A DNA stretch of 64,000 nucleotides from Grammothele lineata (lineage: Eukaryota > Basidiomycota > Agaricomycetes > Polyporales > Polyporaceae), in NCBI GenBank assembly GCA_002150815.3, contig NDFF03000150.1, positions 124,001 to 188,000 on the forward strand. Reading direction: 5' to 3'. The translations under genes were made by a program, and so were the position numbers. The notes under the pieces were generated by a model that saw nothing but the letters and a program-made list of their open reading frames with translations, was not told where the DNA came from and made no database searches. Within the stretch, counting starts at the first letter, position 1. The number at the start of each line of letters is the position of its first letter. Below, one piece after another: positions 41,271 through 55,304 of the stretch.

Positions 41271-42922
41271 TTAGACCTGGCCGAGTGTCGGCTCGAAACC
41301 CCGCGGAAAAACCTGCCGCACGTTAACATTGATCCTCGTCGACCGGAGGTATTCTTCGTAAACAGCCCAGTTATCTCTGGGCTGCGATCCTTGCGCTTCA
41401 AAGTGGGGAGGTAGCGTCCCTTCTAGTATACGCGGGACTCCTGTGAGGGGAGGTGGTTAACGCTATCCGGCAACCAGACCAAAAGGGGACATCAGGGGCA
41501 CCGTGATATGCGCGCCGGCATGCCGGACCTGACATGACGACTACGTCGCCGGAACGGAGAAGGATGGGAGTCGGAGGTTCATCACGGGTAATGCCCCCGA
41601 TGAGAAAGATCGCTGCACATCCGAGTCTGATTAGGTTGTCAGTACACATTTTATTGCATAACAGCGTGGATTCCTGGCTTACGAGATGGAAACTAAGGGT
41701 GAGGTCGCGCAGAGCTCTGAGCGATCAACGTGGGCCATGAGGGTATCCTATACAAAGAAGTGTACGGATAAGCACTAGCGGACTCGGAAGGTCAGGGTAA
41801 CGAACTTTCGTTTGGTAGAAGTTGACGATCCCGGCGTCAGGCTCTGAAAAATGACGTCAATATCCGGAAAGTGCGCCCAACTAGGTAATAGCTTACCGTA
41901 GGTCTCTCGCCAATGCGACCAATCGGGACCACCCTCTCCCCAACTCGCCATGGAGTCATCACTTAGGCCCCTGAAGACAGCGTCCCAGGGAATGTGTTCA
42001 ACGGCTCTTCTGCACACTCCTCGGACAAGAGGCGCAATCTCGCCCGGGCCCCTAGAGAAGTCATATTGTTTTGTTCCCCAATGGTAATACCAGCCGATGT
42101 TTGCCCATCGCAGTCTCGGGACGAGAGTCGACACGGGCACCGGGCGTAGAGTTTGGGAGGGTGGCGCAGGGGGCTTGGGAGTCCCCGCAAGGTCACTGAA
42201 GTTTTCTGGGCTTGCGGCGTCATTCGATATCAACTCTCGTGGGCCAGGAGCCGCTGGGGGCAGAAGTGCCGGACCTTCTTCCGGTGATAGAGAGTGTGCG
42301 GACGCGCGAGGGAGTACTTCTCCATCTTCGTCCTCGGATCTACGTACGCGCACATATTCGTTCCATAGCCCGGTCTCAGGAAGAACGTAATGCGTATCCA
42401 GATTTGTCTCATTTGGATGGCGAGCTTGATCGCACAAGGCCCAACGAACGAGTTGGCGCTGCTCTTCATGCGACAGAAATGACGAAAGGAGCACGAGACC
42501 TGGTATAACGCACACGTGCGACATAACATGAATACGCACACTTCACTATCAGGCACTCTATGGAATCTGGATAGCGCACCAGGTGTGCCTGGGAAAACAT
42601 ACGCCTTCCCCTTTCCCTTCTCGTCCCGGAGAGCGATCTCGCAGCAATCTACTGCGTCCGCCCGGCCCTTCCATCCGCCCCGCATGACTTCCTCCAACCT
42701 GGATGGATCTGCGGCCGCGAGATCGAGGACCCCAGACAAGTCTGGCGGGGGGAAGCGCGCCTTATATTTCTTTTCGGCCGCGCGGAAAGGCGTCCAGTCG
42801 GCATCGACGTTCTCGGGTCTGTTCTTCGTCGATTTCCAGTGCTTGCGACGCGCCTTCTTGTACGCAGCACTGGTAGGATCGTGAATGTCGCCGGACGATG
42901 ACGAGGGCGTAGAAACTGTCAT
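41271..42922 (-). CDS. ALKBH1: AlkB-family Fe(II)/2-oxoglutarate dioxygenase, ALKBH1 type
   Basis: Six exons (42922-42547, 42499-41897, 41843-41806, 41747-41683, 41626-41502, 41440-41271) give 458 residues. After an N-terminal charged region comes the AlkB fold: LRWANIGWYYHWGTKQYDF, EPDAGIVNFYQTKDTLMAHV, the iron motif HVDRSE (His and Asp), PLVSISLGCAAIFLIGG, LLRSGDVVVMSGPACRRAYH with the distal His ligand, and STRINVNVRQVFPRGF with the Arg pair that holds 2-oxoglutarate. Intron positions split the core four times. ALKBH1 enzymes oxidatively demethylate nucleic acids (reported on tRNA, mtDNA and N6-methyladenine); the substrate here is unproven. An acidic, Pro-rich insert lies at about residues 175-225. 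The gene is head-to-head with the LETM1 gene. Confidence 0.92.
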
Positions 42923-43158
42923 GATGAGTATCGTTGAGAAAGCGGATCGGAGACGGAGATGCGGGGGAGAGCGGCCGAGCAAATAGCAGCAAATAGACGA
43001 GACGCGCTGGGATCCCGGGCTGCCGCGACCGCGCGTCATCGTTTTCTCCTTCCCTCCCATCCCCGACCGACCAGACAGTGTCAGAGTGCAGGAGCATAAC
43101 ACAGGACTGAGCACGACCACGACGACCTCGGAACCTCCTCTCTCCGACCTCGGTCCTC
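42923..43158. promoter_or_regulatory. Shared 236-bp promoter between ALKBH1-type and LETM1 genes
   Basis: The two start codons face away from each other with only 236 bp between them, so both promoters must lie here or overlap. No TATA box is obvious in either direction. Confidence 0.6.
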
Positions 43159-45355
<2,197 letters not shown>

Positions 45356-45713
45356 TACATAGCACGCACCCCCACTCTACTTAGAAAGCTATCGTACAAG
45401 CTATATATTGCGGACGCGCTACGGCCTTAGAGACACGCTGCGCGCGTGAGACGCGTCGGCGCGGCCAGTTGAACATGTCGAACGTGGCTAGAACGTGGCT
45501 GATTTTTGGTGGCGACGACTGGCGACGGCTTGAAGTTTCCGAGAATGGGCAAAACTCGCTCACGTGAGGCGAGAACAATGGAGACGCGGTTGAGGGCTGT
45601 GAGCCTCAGACTGAGCTTCGTTGGCTTTGCTCAGACGTTGTGCCACTCGTGCTCGCCCCGCTCGAACCCCGCCTCCTCGTCGTGAGCGTCGACGACCGCG
45701 CCCCGACAGACAG
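45356..45713. other. Intergenic, 5' flank of the BTB gene
   Basis: No gene; contains the LETM1 3' end and the BTB promoter. Confidence 0.45.
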
Positions 45714-47343
45714 ATGAGCCTCCGCAAGGCCGTCCTCCAACGCATCACACCCCTTCCTTCCAGGACACCGTCGCCCAACATTCCAGCCGAGTGGCCCCAG
45801 TCGCCTGTCGAGTCCGAGTCCGAGACTCTTCACCAACCAGCGCCGGACGAACACCTCGCCAACCGGTCGCACACCCCGTACGTTCCCCTGCTTTGTCCCG
45901 CCAACGCACCCCCGGCCCCCCACGGCACGCGCTCATCATACACGCCCACATGCACCTCTTCCGCCACGCCCGCTCCCGCTCCCGCTCGCACAGCGACTTG
46001 ATGACCGGCAATGGCGTCGTGAAGCGGTGGCGGGTCAACATCGCCGACTCCTCCAGCTCGCTCCCCACCGAGCTCGCGACGATCAGCCTCAACAGCACCG
46101 TCAAGCGCGACCCGGACCTCTGGTTCGACGACGGGAACGTCGTCCTCCTCTGCCGCGACGCCGCCTTCCGGGTCTACCGCGGGCTGCTCACGCGGCACTC
46201 GGTCATCTTCCGCGACCTGCTCGCGATGGCCCAGCCCGCGAACGCGGAGATGATGGAGAGCTGCCCCGTGGTGCACATCTCGGACTCGCCCGACGACCTG
46301 CGCTATCTCCTCCGTGCCTTGTGCGGGTTGAGGAAGTGAGTCTAATCGTTTCCGTTGCTTCCCTCGAGAACCGGGCCCTTCGTCTGTCGCTTCTTGGCTT
46401 CTTCCCCCTGTTCCCACCATGTCAATCCCTTCCCCTCATCGCGGCTTGCGCCTACTCGTTCCAGACAGTGTTGAACTTGCGTTGCCGCATCCTCTTGACT
46501 TCTTCTTTTCGTTCCCACCACGTTAGCTCCTTCCCTTCCTCACGTCGCGTGCCTACTTGTGTTAGCCATTGCTGACCGCACATCCCGATACTCCTCAGAT
46601 TTCCTATTATCCCAGGCGAACGCATGGAGTTCGCGGAGCTCGCCGCGCTCATCCGCATGTCGCACAAGTACCACGTCGAGGACCTGCACACGCGCGCCAT
46701 GCACCACCTCAAGCTCTACTTCACCAACGACCTCGCCACGTGGGACACCGCCGGCGCAGACGGGAACCTCTTCCTGCACATCACGCCCCCCGACGCGCTC
46801 GCGGCGGTGAACCTCGCGCGGCTGACGCACGCGGACAGCGTGCTGCCCACCGCGCTCTACCTCTGCTGCCAGCTCGACGGCGAGCTCGCGCAGGGCGTCG
46901 AGCGCCCCGACGGGAGCACGGAGCGCCTCGAGCCGCGCGACCTCGAGCTCGTCCTCCGCGCGCGCACGGAGCTCGTCCGCGCGAGCACACGCGGCGCGTG
47001 CGCGATTTGCAGGCCCGTGCCGAGCGCGCAGTGCGCGAGCAAGGGGTGCGAGCGGGCGCTGCGTGAGGTGCTGGGCATGATGCTCGACGGGCTGCAGAAG
47101 GACCCGATCGGGGACATCGCGGGGTACGCTGCGCTGGACTCGTGGGAGCACTGGATCGAGGACGTCGTTGAGCTCTGGCCGCTGTGTGAGGCGTGTCGCG
47201 GGATGCTGCACGCGCGCGATCTGGAGGTGCGCAAGGACGTGTGGAAGCACTTGCCGCAATATATGGGCGTCACGGTCGAGGATTGGAAGGATCCCAGCAC
47301 GCCCGCCGCGTCTGCGAGCACGACCACCATCGCCTCAAAATGA
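45714..47343 (+). CDS. BTB/POZ domain protein, agaricomycete type
   Basis: Three exons (45714-45877, 45994-46335, 46599-47343) give 416 residues. A disordered N-terminus precedes a BTB fold at about 80-205: DPDLWFDDGNVVLLCRDAAF, FRVYRGLLTRHSVIFRDLLA, VVHISDSPDDLRYLLRALCG, then, across the 263-bp intron, FAELAALIRMSHKYHVEDLH. The second half is an all-helical region typical of this basidiomycete group, with two Cys pairs (GACAICRPVPSAQC and LCEACRGM). BTB proteins often recruit cullin-3, but these fungal members are uncharacterised. The 3' splice site of intron 2 was picked because only it keeps the frame and gives FPIIPGERMEF. Confidence 0.85.
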
Positions 47344-48011
47344 GGCGGGTTGTACAGTGGTGCGTCGTATCGAGTTTGCTGAGGGTCGCGATCCTGACGA
47401 GCGCCTTCGTTGCAGATTCCCGTGTGATTTAAGGCTACGACGGCTAGACGGACCAACTCCCTCTCCCTCATTAACACCCCCATATGCACGCCCCTCGTTC
47501 ACCACGTTATCTATTCCTCACCTACTTAAAACCCCACTAACTCTCCCCCACGCCCTTGCATCGGCACTGACCGCCCCACGTTGGCCCGGCACACCCCCGC
47601 ATCCCTCTGCTGTATCTCCAGTGTGTTTCGCATTTGCATTTGCATCCCGGCCGCCACTGCCGCCGCGGCCGGGCGTTGTAACCTTGCTTCCATTATATCA
47701 TAGCCCCGCCCGCGCGGCGGGTCTGTCTACGTAAAGTACACCCTGTGGCCCGATATCGATGATCTACGTGAGTACGACTTGCAGCAGCGGGGCGCGACGG
47801 CCTGTGTAAGTGTGTGCGTGTGGGTTGCGCCTGGTTGCGCGCCCGTCCCTGAGGATTACATCCAAGAATTAGGTAAAATGGGTGTCGTATATGTCGTTGC
47901 CCGCGCTAGCGCGGCGTCCGTTTTGCAGACGGCGCATAGTGTCGGGGGTATATGGTGATCGATGCCTTCCACAATGTGGGAGTGCCGGGCGGGATCCGTG
48001 TGGTGGGGGGA
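47344..48011. other. Intergenic between convergent genes
   Basis: A pyrimidine-rich stretch after the BTB gene. I see no gene. Confidence 0.45.
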
Positions 48012-50117
48012 TCAGAAGAACCGTGTTGTCTCCGGTCGGAACCGGTTCGCTAGACGCATGAGCACGATCCCTCCCGTGAGGCTCGACCACTGCACACCGC
48101 GACTCGCGTGTCAGCCCCGCAGACACGAAGAGCACGAAATAGAGAGCACTCACCCCATTGCCGATGAACACCTGCGCGCGCTGGCCGACGAGCATATCCA
48201 CCGCCTGCGCCACATACTTCTGCTCCCAATTCAGCACCAAATCCCTGCTCGTCGCGACGTGCCTATAATGCCCCGTCGCCGCGAGCGCCGCGCGCAGCTC
48301 CGCCGCCCACTCCGCCGCCCCGTTCGTCATCACGAACACCGTATCGAGCGCCCTCCGTCCCGCAGCGGCCTCCGCCATCCTCGCCTCCTCCGCCTTCTCG
48401 ACGATGCGCGCGATGGAGGGGTAGCACCGCTCGAGGTAGAGCGCCATCCCCTCTTCCGTGGCGGTGCCCTCGGAGGGCCCGCCCGGGGGAGGGGTGAACT
48501 GCTCGAGCGCGGGGTGGCCGTTGGACGCGAGCCAGGTGCTGGACCAGCGCGCGAGGTGCGCGCAGTGCGCCTCGTAGTCGCCCCTGCGCACGTGCAGGAC
48601 GAGCAGCCCGGGGAGCTCCGTGTACCGCTCGGCGTTGGAGGTGAACGGGAGCGTGGAGAGCGGGGGGACGTAGGAGGTGGTGGGGGAGATGGTCTCGCGG
48701 TTGGTGTCGAAGGCGAGCTCGACTAGGGCGGACCAGCCGAAGTGCGTGATGATGGGGGAGGCGGCGAAGTCGGCGGCCCAGAGGCCATGCATGCCGTTGC
48801 GCTCGCCGAACATCCTGCGGTGTTAGAATGAGCGGACTATATGCGCGCGAAAAGAGGGGAGGGGAGGACGTACACCCAGTCGTAAACAGGGCCCGTGGAC
48901 CGGTTGACCTCGACGCACTGCTCGTTGATGTTGGCCATGTGCGCGACCCAGCCGTCGGTGACGTCGTGGAGCATCCAGGACGGGAAGTGCGCGTGCACGT
49001 TGTTCCTGTCGATCTCGAGCTTGCGGCCCTCGCATATCGTCTCGTAATAACTCTCTGAGATCGCCGCGGGGGAATGCAAGCCGGCTGGGAATGGGTCGCC
49101 GACAATGGGTCCTGGGAGATTTGTTAGCCTTAAGCATCGAAAGTGCGAAGCGATCGGTATTGTGCGTGGTGCAGTGCCCACGGCAAGTCTTCTCCCGAAG
49201 GAAAAAAAACCAAACAGGGTAATCCCCTTGCCTCTGCAAAACAGGTAATGCCAGTCCGACGCGCAGGAATGGAATAGGACCGCGGCAGGCATATGCTTCG
49301 AGACGTCTGTCTTGAATGCCCACCACCACCACCCATGCAAATCGCTGCACCGTAGCCGGCAGACAGAGACGCAGGGGGCGCGAGAATTGGGAAGACAACA
49401 TTATTCTAGACGCATACACTCACCTCGGATGAGAGCAGAGAGCGGGATTTGCGAGGGGATGGGTTTTCCGTTGTAATCGGTGTAGAGGGAGCCATCACTG
49501 TTCCAAGTATAGTTGTAGAAGACGGCTCTAGAAGGGAAGAACAGTATTGGCACAACAGCACAGCATTGTGGAGTAAAGCATGGGGACCCACGCTCGGTTA
49601 AGACGGTAGGCGAGGTGGGCGTTGAGTAGGATTTCCTGGAAGGCGTTTCCCCATCCCGAGCCTAAGAGACGGTAAACGTTCCTTGAACGGCTGCAGATGA
49701 CGCAGGAGGGGAGGTCGACGAACCTCGTGTATGCCCAGGTACAAAGAAGAACTTAGGCTCGTTCTCGTGGGTAGCGGAGTGCCAATGTTGTTGAGGGAGG
49801 GCGAGATCGCGTTGATGCCATTGGGAGTATAGTGGAGGAAGACGACGGCCAGGCCAGCGATAATCGTGGGGCTCTAGGAGGTCTATGCTGGATTGGTGGC
49901 CTGCTCCGAGCGGCAGACTTGGGAGGGGGAAGTCGACAGAGATGCCGCCAGGTAGGCCGCCAGAGTGCACGATGCGAAGGATGAGGGAGCCGAGCGCGAT
50001 GAGGACGACAGCGAGGACGACATAGCGCCTGTTGGTGACGAAGCGAAGGCAGAAGACGCCGTTTGCACGGGGGTTCACGCCTTTGGCGTCGGAGGAACTA
50101 ACCGGGAGGAGGGACAT
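48012..50117 (-). CDS. O-fucosyltransferase-like type II membrane glycosyltransferase
   Basis: Six exons (50117-49724, 49661-49592, 49527-49424, 49111-48874, 48814-48154, 48089-48012) give 514 residues. A short cytosolic tail and one N-terminal helix (YVVLAVVLIALGSLILRIV) mark a Golgi-type type II protein. Conserved blocks are GSGWGNAFQEILLNAHLAYR, FYNYTWNSDGSLYTDYNGKP, IPSQIPLSALIRGPIVG, the donor-site motif LLVLHVRRGDY, and FIGNGWSSLTGGIVLMRL at the end. HxRRGDY and the C-terminal Ser motif are hallmarks of GDP-fucose O-fucosyltransferase folds. This is a basidiomycete subgroup; neither the donor (fucose or another sugar) nor the acceptor is established. The third intron (49112-49423) is 312 bp, five times longer than the rest. 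Confidence 0.87.
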
Positions 50118-51299
50118 GGCGGGAGGACGAAGAAAAGATGGAGGGCGGCTAGCGGCATTGGGCTCTTCGGCTTTGGCGAGAAACGATGGCGGGGCATGAT
50201 GAGCACGGGCTCGACAGCGGGCGTTTGACGGCGAACACTGTCGAGGTGAGAACGCCGGCGACAGCTGCGGGGCTTGTATCCAGCGCCTAACCTCTTCACT
50301 GCCGAGGAGTTGAATACAGTCGCCCGACACCGCCTCTCCCCGGCCCCTGATCGAGCACCCACTGCGCCGCCACCTGCCCCGACCCGCCCCTCTATCCACA
50401 CAGCTCGCGGCATGTTTCGAGCGGGCCGCCGCGCTCTCCACATACTTCAGAGCTTCAACGCCACAACATAACGCCCGCTGCGTACGGCTGCGGTGCCCTC
50501 AACAACTCGGGTGCTCTCGGACAGCTTCTATGTGCGGCCAACCTCCGCAACCATCGGAGCCGCCAGACCGTCTTATCAAACGAAAAAGACAAATCAATTC
50601 AGATCAGCACGACATTTGGGCCCGCCTATCAATATTCTGCGGTGCGCGCACTCACGGAAACGAAGATGTTCGGGCTAATCAGGCCGCAATCCTTGGCTAT
50701 CTTCAACGTTGCTTCAACGCGTTGCAACCTCGAGAGGCGAGACTGAGCAACGACATTGCAAGATCGGCACGTGACTCACGGGCAATCGCTCCGTTGACAG
50801 ATCTTCGAACCAAGCCGAACTCAACTGCGATTCGGCCATCCTCCGGGTTGTAGGGATATCCTCGACATAGGATGCCCGCTGCGGCTTGGAGCGTTGCAGT
50901 GCCCGTTTTGGTAGTACGACCTTCAGCGACTCGCCGAGAGCACTCGTCGTCTGGGCCTCCCGCCATGCCGCGAACATGAGCGGCGACCCAACGGAGAACC
51001 CCTCCGAGTGCACAAACCACGGCAGTCCCGTAGACATTCTGGTAAGCGCGTCCACCCTGGCCGTTCTTCCTCCGCGACTAGCAGTCCGCGAACGGACTTG
51101 AGTTTCCTGCGGCTCGGTCAGTACACCTCCTTGTGGCGTCGCCGATGGTGTGGCTGGTACCTGCTTCGGACTCGGATATGAGTGGTGTTGAAGACGGCGA
51201 CGCTGAGCCGCTGGTGTCGAGGAAGGGATTCGAAGCCGAAGAGCGACCGAAGAGCATCAGCGTGGCCGCGTCATGCCCGGGTCACGCCCCCTGCTCCAC

Positions 51300-51328
51300 A
51301 CGCGTCGGTCACGCGTGACGCCACGCGT
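51300..51328. promoter_or_regulatory. Cluster of three ACGCGT (MCB-type) sites without an assigned gene
   Basis: ACGCGT occurs at 51300-51305, 51311-51316 and 51323-51328. The spacing (11-12 bp) resembles the group at RAD18, but no gene start is recognised next to it. Confidence 0.4.
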
Positions 51329-53904
51329 CGAACGACAAAGTTCGAGGCGATCCGGAGTCCTCCTCTCGCCTCCTTCACTTGTCCCCTCTGCCCCTCCTCT
51401 GTGGCGCCCTCACTTTACGGGTGACCTGTTGATTTTCTCATACTACTGAAACAACCCTAGTTTTTTATCCAAACCTTGCGTGTCACTGCCATCTAGCTAA
51501 GTACAATCGCCACGGACTTGAGGCTCCCAACCTCCTTAATCAAAGCCATCGTGAAGAGAAGAATTGGTAAGATTTTACCCTTACTCTCCGTTTTTGGTAC
51601 AATATGGATCGCGAGAAAAGATGAGAAATTAGGATCCGAGTCTTGAGATAGTCGACCGTAATCCAGTCCATTCACCTTCAGTGTTCCTTCTCGCTGCTTC
51701 CTTCTACCGTTTGACTGCTCATTCGGACTCAGAGGTTGGCTATATGCGCATAGAGTGGACGACGAAAATTCACGTGCTTTTCCCAGACGCTCAGAAGCAG
51801 TCCCCGCACGTCCCCCACAGTGAAATGCTTTCGCCGCAGTCGGGCTATTCGGATCACACATTGGCCAATCGTCATCCTATAGTGCCACGCTGCAATTTTC
51901 TTTCGGGCCCCGTTCACGTACATATCTCTAGAGGCCGTCCTATTTCTGATAACTTACTTCTCTCACTAGAAGAACTTCTCGCGCTTCACCGGCGACAGCG
52001 TGTCTTTCCCGGTGGAGAAAACTGCCTTTTTTTTACCCCACGCAGTCGTGCGCCACGAAGAAGAAGCTCGTCTGCGCATATCAGAACGTCTGCCCAACAA
52101 GGCCGCCGCACGCAACACGAGTTCAGCCTCCCCGGTGTCAGCATGAAGCCAGCGCCCAGGTACCATAGCTTGGTTGAACATAGCAAGTCATACGCGAGTC
52201 AGGGTGATGTCAATTAATACTTCTTTTCCCGACACATAGTCTGATCCTCTCAACGTGATTCGTTAGCATTGGCAGACCCTCACGGTCTGCGACCCCAAAA
52301 CTTTGTCCGGTTCCCCGAATACAACGTCTCCTCTTCTGTTCCGGGCCTTACGTTGTTCTGGCCGCCGCGCCCAAAGCTCTAGTTCGTTTCCCGAAGGATA
52401 CACACCCAATCGTGTCGCAACCCCTCCGTGTGGCGGAGGTTTGAGAAAGGGCACGGTGCTTGCATTAAATGCACTGAAGCGTCTTCTGGCTTCTGTCGTC
52501 ACTACTTGATGACGAGGTACGTACGAAATCAATACAACTCTTATGGCCAACGTGGGCCTTCTGCATGGGCACGCGGCTAAATGCTCCGATGTGCCGTACT
52601 CTATCCCTTCTGCTTCGTCATCCGTCATACAAACCGAGAAGATATCGGGTACGGCATGTCTTCGCGTTCTATGTCAGTCTACCTTCATTTATGTTTACTC
52701 ACACATTTCAAAGGCAGCGAATCCCAACGTCCCATTTAAGATGGACTAGCCCCTGCAGGCGATAGCGAGAAAGCAGCGGACTGCAAGATGGGGTGAAGCA
52801 CGCGCATTCCTCTTCGCCCTGGCCTCCCTCGCGTTGCCTACGAAACGAGTCCCTGCGGGATATACCGCCACTGCCGCAGATACCCTTGTCCCTGACCCAA
52901 GTTAGTGGGATGAGGGTAGTCCCGCATGCCCCGGGATTATGTGGGACGGACAGTTATGGATCCGGTGCGTCCGCTGGAGAAGCAGTATGACGCCCTTATC
53001 AGATATCATTGAATGCGCTTCGCGGCGCAGGATTCGACGAGTTCTGGTGGTCGCATCTCTCCACCGGAAACCTACAGCTCTCATGTCCGTCCGATTGGTG
53101 CCCTCTCGACATCGGTTCCGCCTCGATCACATATTAAGCACTTTCATCGCGCTCTAGGCTCCACACGCGACCTCGACGACCGCCGGACGGGTTCCTGAGG
53201 GACGACGTAAACCGACGTCTATAAAAGCAACGCCGAAATGGCGTCCGATGGGCTGCCCCCACGCATGATTGGGTTCAAAGAGCGTTCTATACGATCAACC
53301 TGGGATCCTTACGCCGTCCGTACGGCTCGGCAGACGCCTCATGGTGGCCGAAGGTCGCGTTCCCCGAACTTACGCGGCAGCGCCTGTCGCGCGGATGACC
53401 TACGGCCTGCAGAGCCTGCCTGGCAGCAGGCGCAAGGATGCGTCATCTGCAAGCGTTTGAGAAGCACCACATGCGCGTGCATGGTCGTCCCAGAGGGGAA
53501 TCTTGGAGCGGATCCTAAGGAGAAGTGAGTAATGTCTTTGTCTCCGTGCGTTTAACACAACGAATGACATCGAGCTCGCACCCTTCGAGGGGTGCCCATA
53601 GGCTTCCCGTCTTTGAGCGCGTTCCGATGATCGCCGTGTCAACCCCGCGAGAGCACGCCTACTGAACCTAATACACCGCACTTCTCCATCCACCACCTCC
53701 TTGTGCACAGATGGGACTGCTCCGTATCTGAGCGCCTTGCTCATACGCCGGATCGCGGGGTCGCTCCGCACACACAAGTCTGCCTCATCACCGATGGCCA
53801 TCAACCAGAGTTTAATGGGTTTCGGGTTGAGAAACGTACTTCGAAAACGGAATGCTCGCCCACACCTGTAGCTGGAATTCGCTTCGCCTCATGCCCGAGT
53901 TCCG

Positions 53905-53911
53905 TATATAA
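53905..53911 (+). promoter_or_regulatory. TATA box of the DUF6593-like gene
   Basis: TATATAA, 108-114 bp upstream of the start codon at 54019. Confidence 0.5.
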
Positions 53912-54018
53912 CCCGACAGCCGAGCAGGACTCGGAACCCAGCAACTTCTATCCACCGCTCCCACTCCCCATACATACTTCATCCATCCTCTCACACACCA
54001 GAGCAAACAGCCCCCAAC

Positions 54019-54886
54019 ATGCAGCAGCCCCCGCACCAGCTCCAGCTCCAACACCAGCAGTTCCAGGCCCAACCGGCGCTGGCATCGGCAAACGAGATCT
54101 ACTTCACTGGCAAGCGTGACCCGCGAAACGGCTGCGTCGCAATCGGATACCAGAACAACACCCCGGTGCTCTACACGTTCGACACCGTCGAATTGCCACT
54201 CGGGATCCGGACGACGGTACGTGGGCGTCGTCCCCCCGTGCAAGCGCTAGTGCTAACACCTTACGTCCCCAGGTCAGGTTCAACGAGAAGACCGAGGTCG
54301 CGCACCTGGACTGGGAGATCGGCAACCACCTCGGCGTCATCGTTCGCGGGTCGAACCGAACGCCCATGGCGGACTTCGTCGCGCGCGGCTCTGGGAGCAA
54401 GTAAGTCCGGCTAGTGCACCCTGCCAGGGCAGCTGCCCCGTCGTCGCCGAGTGCCCGGAGCCCGATTTATTGACCTGCACACGCGCTTTGCGCCCGCCCT
54501 CCAACAGTGCGAGGCAGTTCAGGAGCGCCGCGGCCGACGGCAGCGAGGTCTTCGAGTGGCGCAGGTTGGGCCCCGCGCAGCCGTACGCCTACGAGGTGCG
54601 TGGTCGCTACCCGCGACGACGGGCTGCGCGCTCGGGCGTTGGTCAATCCTATAGCGACGCGCTGCTGACGCGCCCTTTTCCTCTCGCACGCGATCTTGGC
54701 CAGCTGTTCTCCATCACCCGCGGCGCAGAGGCCAGGATCGCGACATACGACCCCACGCCGAGGCAGATCCCTCAAATCGGGTGTGCACATGCGCACCTGA
54801 GATACACGTTCCCCGAGCAGGCGCTCCTCCGTGATGCGCTCCTCGCACTGTGTCTGAACAGGTGGATTGACTGGAAGGGCATGTAG
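54019..54886 (+). CDS. DUF6593-like basidiomycete protein
   Basis: Four exons (54019-54216, 54273-54400, 54508-54595, 54704-54886) give 198 residues. After a Gln-rich N-terminus (QQPPHQLQLQHQQFQAQ) comes a small beta-rich domain: PVLYTFDTVELPLGIRTTVR, LDWEIGNHLGVIVRG, SNARQFRSAAADGSEVFEWR, YELFSITRGAEARIATYDP, then an alpha-helical end. The pattern 'Y.F.T...W......' followed by 'S..F...DG..F.W' and 'L....G..IA.Y' is that of the DUF6593 family, abundant in agaricomycetes and of unknown function. No signal peptide is seen. Confidence 0.78.
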
Positions 54887-55304
54887 AGCTCCCGCACGGT
54901 ACGAGGAGATAGCGGACCATCGGATTCAGGCCATCGGTATTCTTGGATAATGAACGATGAAGTAGAGGTTGACATATGTACGAACGGAATATATTGTATA
55001 GCACAGCGTATGATGATGGTAGAGAGGACGACGACGCTCGAAATCGAGACGATATGTACTAGCGAGAAACGTGAACGCAGGACGAGAAATGACGAGCAGG
55101 TAACGGGGAGAACGCACAATAGACACGAGCCACCGAGGATCATTGGGGTACCCGATAAAAGGCATAAATCACAGCAACAGGAACGGTCGGTCCAGGGATG
55201 GAAAGCAAAGCAGGCAAGCGAAGGAGAGGGAAAGGAGCGAGGGGGATCGAGGAGGAGATCACTGAAACGGAGGACGGAGTGCGTCGGGGACGACGAGCAC
55301 GCGC
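54887..55304. other. Intergenic between convergent genes
   Basis: No supported gene. Confidence 0.45.

Larger units (their letters stand above)
50118..54018. other. Gene-poor interval of 3.9 kb
   Basis: No open frame shows a domain, a signal peptide or a credible splice chain, on either strand. There is no long internal repeat or LTR. It holds a cluster of ACGCGT sites at 51300-51328 and a TATA box near its right end. It may contain a fast-evolving or non-coding gene, or old decayed sequence. Confidence 0.4.

Noticed and set aside
51681..52217. Open frame of 178 codons on the plus strand
   Set aside because: No start context, domain or introns to support it; similar-length frames are expected in 3.9 kb of GC-rich DNA.
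53238..53528. Open frame of 96 codons in the gene-poor interval
   Set aside because: No domain, no splice partner, and composition fits random GC-rich DNA.
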